Below, piece after piece: positions 13,194 through 15,348 of a stretch of 15,348 nucleotides of DNA (positions are counted from its first letter, which is position 1; every line of letters starts with the position of its first letter). A program made the translations under genes and the position numbers. Under the pieces are notes generated by a model that saw only the letters and a list, made by a program, of their open reading frames with translations, ran no database searches and was not told where the DNA came from. This DNA is from Actinomycetota bacterium (GTDB taxonomy: Bacteria > Actinomycetota > Actinomycetes > Nanopelagicales > Nanopelagicaceae), in assembly GCA_010032085.1 (NCBI GenBank), contig RGYL01000010.1, positions 1-15,348 on the forward strand, given 5' to 3'.

Positions 13194-15348
13194 ATGTCGG
13201 ACACGGTTATCAATCGCCCAGGTGCCAAGAACAAGCTTGGAAAAGGCCTAAAAATAGAGCGAGTTTTCAGCACCCAAGGTGCCCACCCATACGATCAAGT
13301 CACATGGGAGCGGCGCGATGTTGTGCAAACAAATTGGAAGACTGGCGAAACAGTCTTTGAACAGAAGGGCGTTGAATTCCCTGATTTCTGGTCCGTTAAC
13401 GCTTCCACCATCGTCACTACAAAATACTTCCGTGGCGCTGTCGGACATGAGAATCGCGAATGGTCACTAAAGCAAGTAATTGATCGCGTAGTTCTTACCT
13501 ACACAAGAGCTGGTAAAGAACATGGCTATTTCGCAACCCCAGAAGATGCTGAAGTTTTTGAACATGAATTGACTTACATGCTCCTTCACCAAGTTTTCTC
13601 TTTCAACTCACCTGTCTGGTTTAACGTTGGAACAACCGCTCCACAGCAAGTCTCGGCCTGCTTCATTCTCTCGGTCGATGACACTATGGATTCAATCCTT
13701 AACTGGTATCGCGAAGAGGGCATGATTTTCAAAGGCGGCTCGGGCGCTGGTCTAAACCTCTCCAGAATCCGCTCCTCAAAAGAGTTGCTCCGCTCCGGTG
13801 GTACTGCCTCTGGACCAGTCTCATTTATGCGCGGCGCAGATGCCTCAGCCGGCACCATCAAATCTGGTGGCGCTACCCGCCGGGCAGCGAAGATGGTGGT
13901 TCTAGATGTTGATCACCCAGATGTAGAAGAATTCATCGAAACAAAGGTCCGCGAAGAAGAGAAGATCCGCGTCCTTCGCGATGCCGGTTTTGATATGGAC
14001 CTCGGTGGAAAAGATGTCATCTCCGTCCAATACCAGAACGCAAATAACTCAGTACGTGTAAATGATGAATTTATGCGTGCTTATGAGAACGGTTCTAAGT
14101 TCGGTCTACGTGCTCGCTCAACTGGTGAAGTAATTGAAGAGATTGATGCAAAATCACTCTTCCGCAAGATGGCCGAAGCTGCTTGGGCCTGCGCTGATCC
14201 TGGAATTCAATATGACACCACAATCAATGATTGGCACACCAACCCAGAGACTGGACGAATCAACGCATCCAACCCATGTTCTGAGTACATGTCACTTGAT
14301 AACTCTTCCTGCAACCTTGCTTCATTGAATTTGATGAAGTTCTTAAAGAGCGATGGCTCATTTGATGCAAAGAACTTTGTTAAATCAGTTGAGTTGATTA
14401 TCACCGCAATGGATATCTCAATCTGCTTCGCTGATTTCCCAACCGAGGCAATTGGTGTAACTACCCGCGCATATCGCCAACTCGGAATTGGATACGCAAA
14501 CCTCGGCGCACTTTTGATGGCCTCTGGACTTGCATATGACTCAGAAGGTGGCCGGGCTCTTGCTGGCGCAATCACTTCGCTGATGACGGGAACGTCATAT
14601 CGTCGCTCCGCTGAAATCGCTGGAATTGTTGGCGCATACGATGGCTACGCAAGAAATGCCTCCGCGCACACTCGCGTCATGAAGAAGCACCAAGCCGCAT
14701 CACTCTCCGCAAAGGCAGTCTCAACTCTTGACCGCGATGTCTGGAGTGAGGCAAATAAGCAATGGGATTCCTGCCTTGCTATCGGCGATAAGAATGGCTG
14801 GCGTAATGCCCAGGCCTCCGTTCTCGCTCCGACTGGAACTATTGGATTGATGATGGATTGCGATACGACCGGTATCGAGCCGGACTTCTCGCTAGTGAAA
14901 TTTAAGAAGTTGGTTGGTGGCGGTTCGATGCAGATCGTTAACCAGACCGTTCCACAAGCTCTCCGTAAATTGGGCTACACCGAAGAGACGATCGAGGCAA
15001 TCGTTGAATACATCACCGCAAATGGCCATGTTGTTGATGCCCCTGGTCTAAAGCCAGAACACTATGACGTATTTGATTGCGCGCTCGGCGCTCGCTCAAT
15101 TGCTCCAATGGGCCATGTTCGAATGATGGCTGCCTGCCAACCATTCCTATCTGGCGCAATCTCAAAGACAGTAAACCTTCCTGAGAATGCAACGATTGAA
15201 GAGGTAGAAGAGGTTTATTACGAAGGATGGAAGCTTGGCCTAAAGGCGATCGCTATTTATCGCGATAACTGCAAGGTCGGACAACCACTTTCGGATGCAA
15301 AGGCAACGAAGAAAGAAGAGACAAGCGAAGCAGCCGCTCCAACACCTG
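13194..15348 (+). CDS. nrdJ: Adenosylcobalamin-dependent (class II) ribonucleotide reductase NrdJ, 3' end outside window
   Basis: NrdJ reduces ribonucleotides to deoxyribonucleotides using adenosylcobalamin to generate the thiyl radical, without needing oxygen. The frame is open from ATG 13194 (after GGAG at 13181-13184) to the end of the window, 718 residues. The key residues are visible. C156 (VSACFIL) and C373 (SSCNLASL) form the redox pair. C362 in NPCSEY is the thiyl-radical cysteine, with N360 and E364 as the conserved NxCxE partners. The phosphate-binding GGSGAGLNLSRIRS and the APTGTIG loop are present. No N-terminal ATP cone is seen. Actinobacterial NrdJ usually runs to about 950 residues, ending in a cysteine-rich zinc region; that part is not visible. 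It sits behind its repressor nrdR, with a 112-base gap between. Confidence 0.95.
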   Translation, partial: MSDTVINRPGAKNKLGKGLKIERVFSTQGAHPYDQVTWERRDVVQTNWKTGETVFEQKGVEFPDFWSVNASTIVTTKYFRGAVGHENREWSLKQVIDRVVLTYTRAGKEHGYFATPEDAEVFEHELTYMLLHQVFSFNSPVWFNVGTTAPQQVSACFILSVDDTMDSILNWYREEGMIFKGGSGAGLNLSRIRSSKELLRSGGTASGPVSFMRGADASAGTIKSGGATRRAAKMVVLDVDHPDVEEFIETKVREEEKIRVLRDAGFDMDLGGKDVISVQYQNANNSVRVNDEFMRAYENGSKFGLRARSTGEVIEEIDAKSLFRKMAEAAWACADPGIQYDTTINDWHTNPETGRINASNPCSEYMSLDNSSCNLASLNLMKFLKSDGSFDAKNFVKSVELIITAMDISICFADFPTEAIGVTTRAYRQLGIGYANLGALLMASGLAYDSEGGRALAGAITSLMTGTSYRRSAEIAGIVGAYDGYARNASAHTRVMKKHQAASLSAKAVSTLDRDVWSEANKQWDSCLAIGDKNGWRNAQASVLAPTGTIGLMMDCDTTGIEPDFSLVKFKKLVGGGSMQIVNQTVPQALRKLGYTEETIEAIVEYITANGHVVDAPGLKPEHYDVFDCALGARSIAPMGHVRMMAACQPFLSGAISKTVNLPENATIEEVEEVYYEGWKLGLKAIAIYRDNCKVGQPLSDAKATKKEETSEAAAPTP

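Noticed and set aside
1..15348. CRISPR array, tRNA or rRNA genes
   Set aside because: No regularly spaced repeats, tRNA-like cloverleaf or rRNA sequence was seen on either strand; intergenic space is too small for most of these.

Overview
The window reads as a chromosomal core segment of a compact, moderate-GC actinobacterium. Gene order rimO–pgsA–cinA–clgR–DUF3046–recA–recX–miaB–miaA–dapF–hflX–lexA–nrdR–nrdJ is the classic actinobacterial arrangement known from Streptomyces and relatives. The modest GC (about 45-52% in lines counted by hand), very short or overlapping gene junctions and a leaderless-looking lexA promoter suggest a streamlined lineage, perhaps a freshwater acI/Nanopelagicales-type organism. 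That placement is an inference.

Left part (1-2505, + strand): the 3' end of rimO, then pgsA and cinA (pncC) joined by 4-base ATGA overlaps. An XRE regulator of the ClgR type with a strong ribosome binding site follows, overlapping a TetR-type regulator that appears N-terminally clipped, and then a small DUF3046 gene. Middle (2486-4881, - strand): a two-gene operon of a cytochrome P450 and a secreted protein of unknown function. This operon sits between DUF3046 and recA, where the conserved order normally has nothing. The secreted-protein gene is bracketed by a 17-bp direct repeat and looks like a late insertion.

Right part: recA–recX (DNA repair), miaB–miaA (tRNA A37 modification), dapF (lysine/peptidoglycan precursor) and hflX (ribosome GTPase) run on the + strand and converge on lexA. 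Divergent from lexA is a membrane-anchored LysM protein in the position of the SOS cell-division inhibitors (YneA/DivS/Rv2719c type). The window ends with nrdR and most of a B12-dependent ribonucleotide reductase nrdJ.

Two regulatory circuits can be read directly. LexA boxes of the form GAAC-N4-GTTC lie between recA and the P450 gene and between lexA and the LysM gene, giving an SOS circuit. NrdR-box-like sites lie upstream of nrdR (a pair 31 bp apart) and less clearly upstream of nrdJ. The most unusual item is the P450 plus secreted-protein operon, which shares its only obvious regulatory site, a perfect LexA box, with recA.
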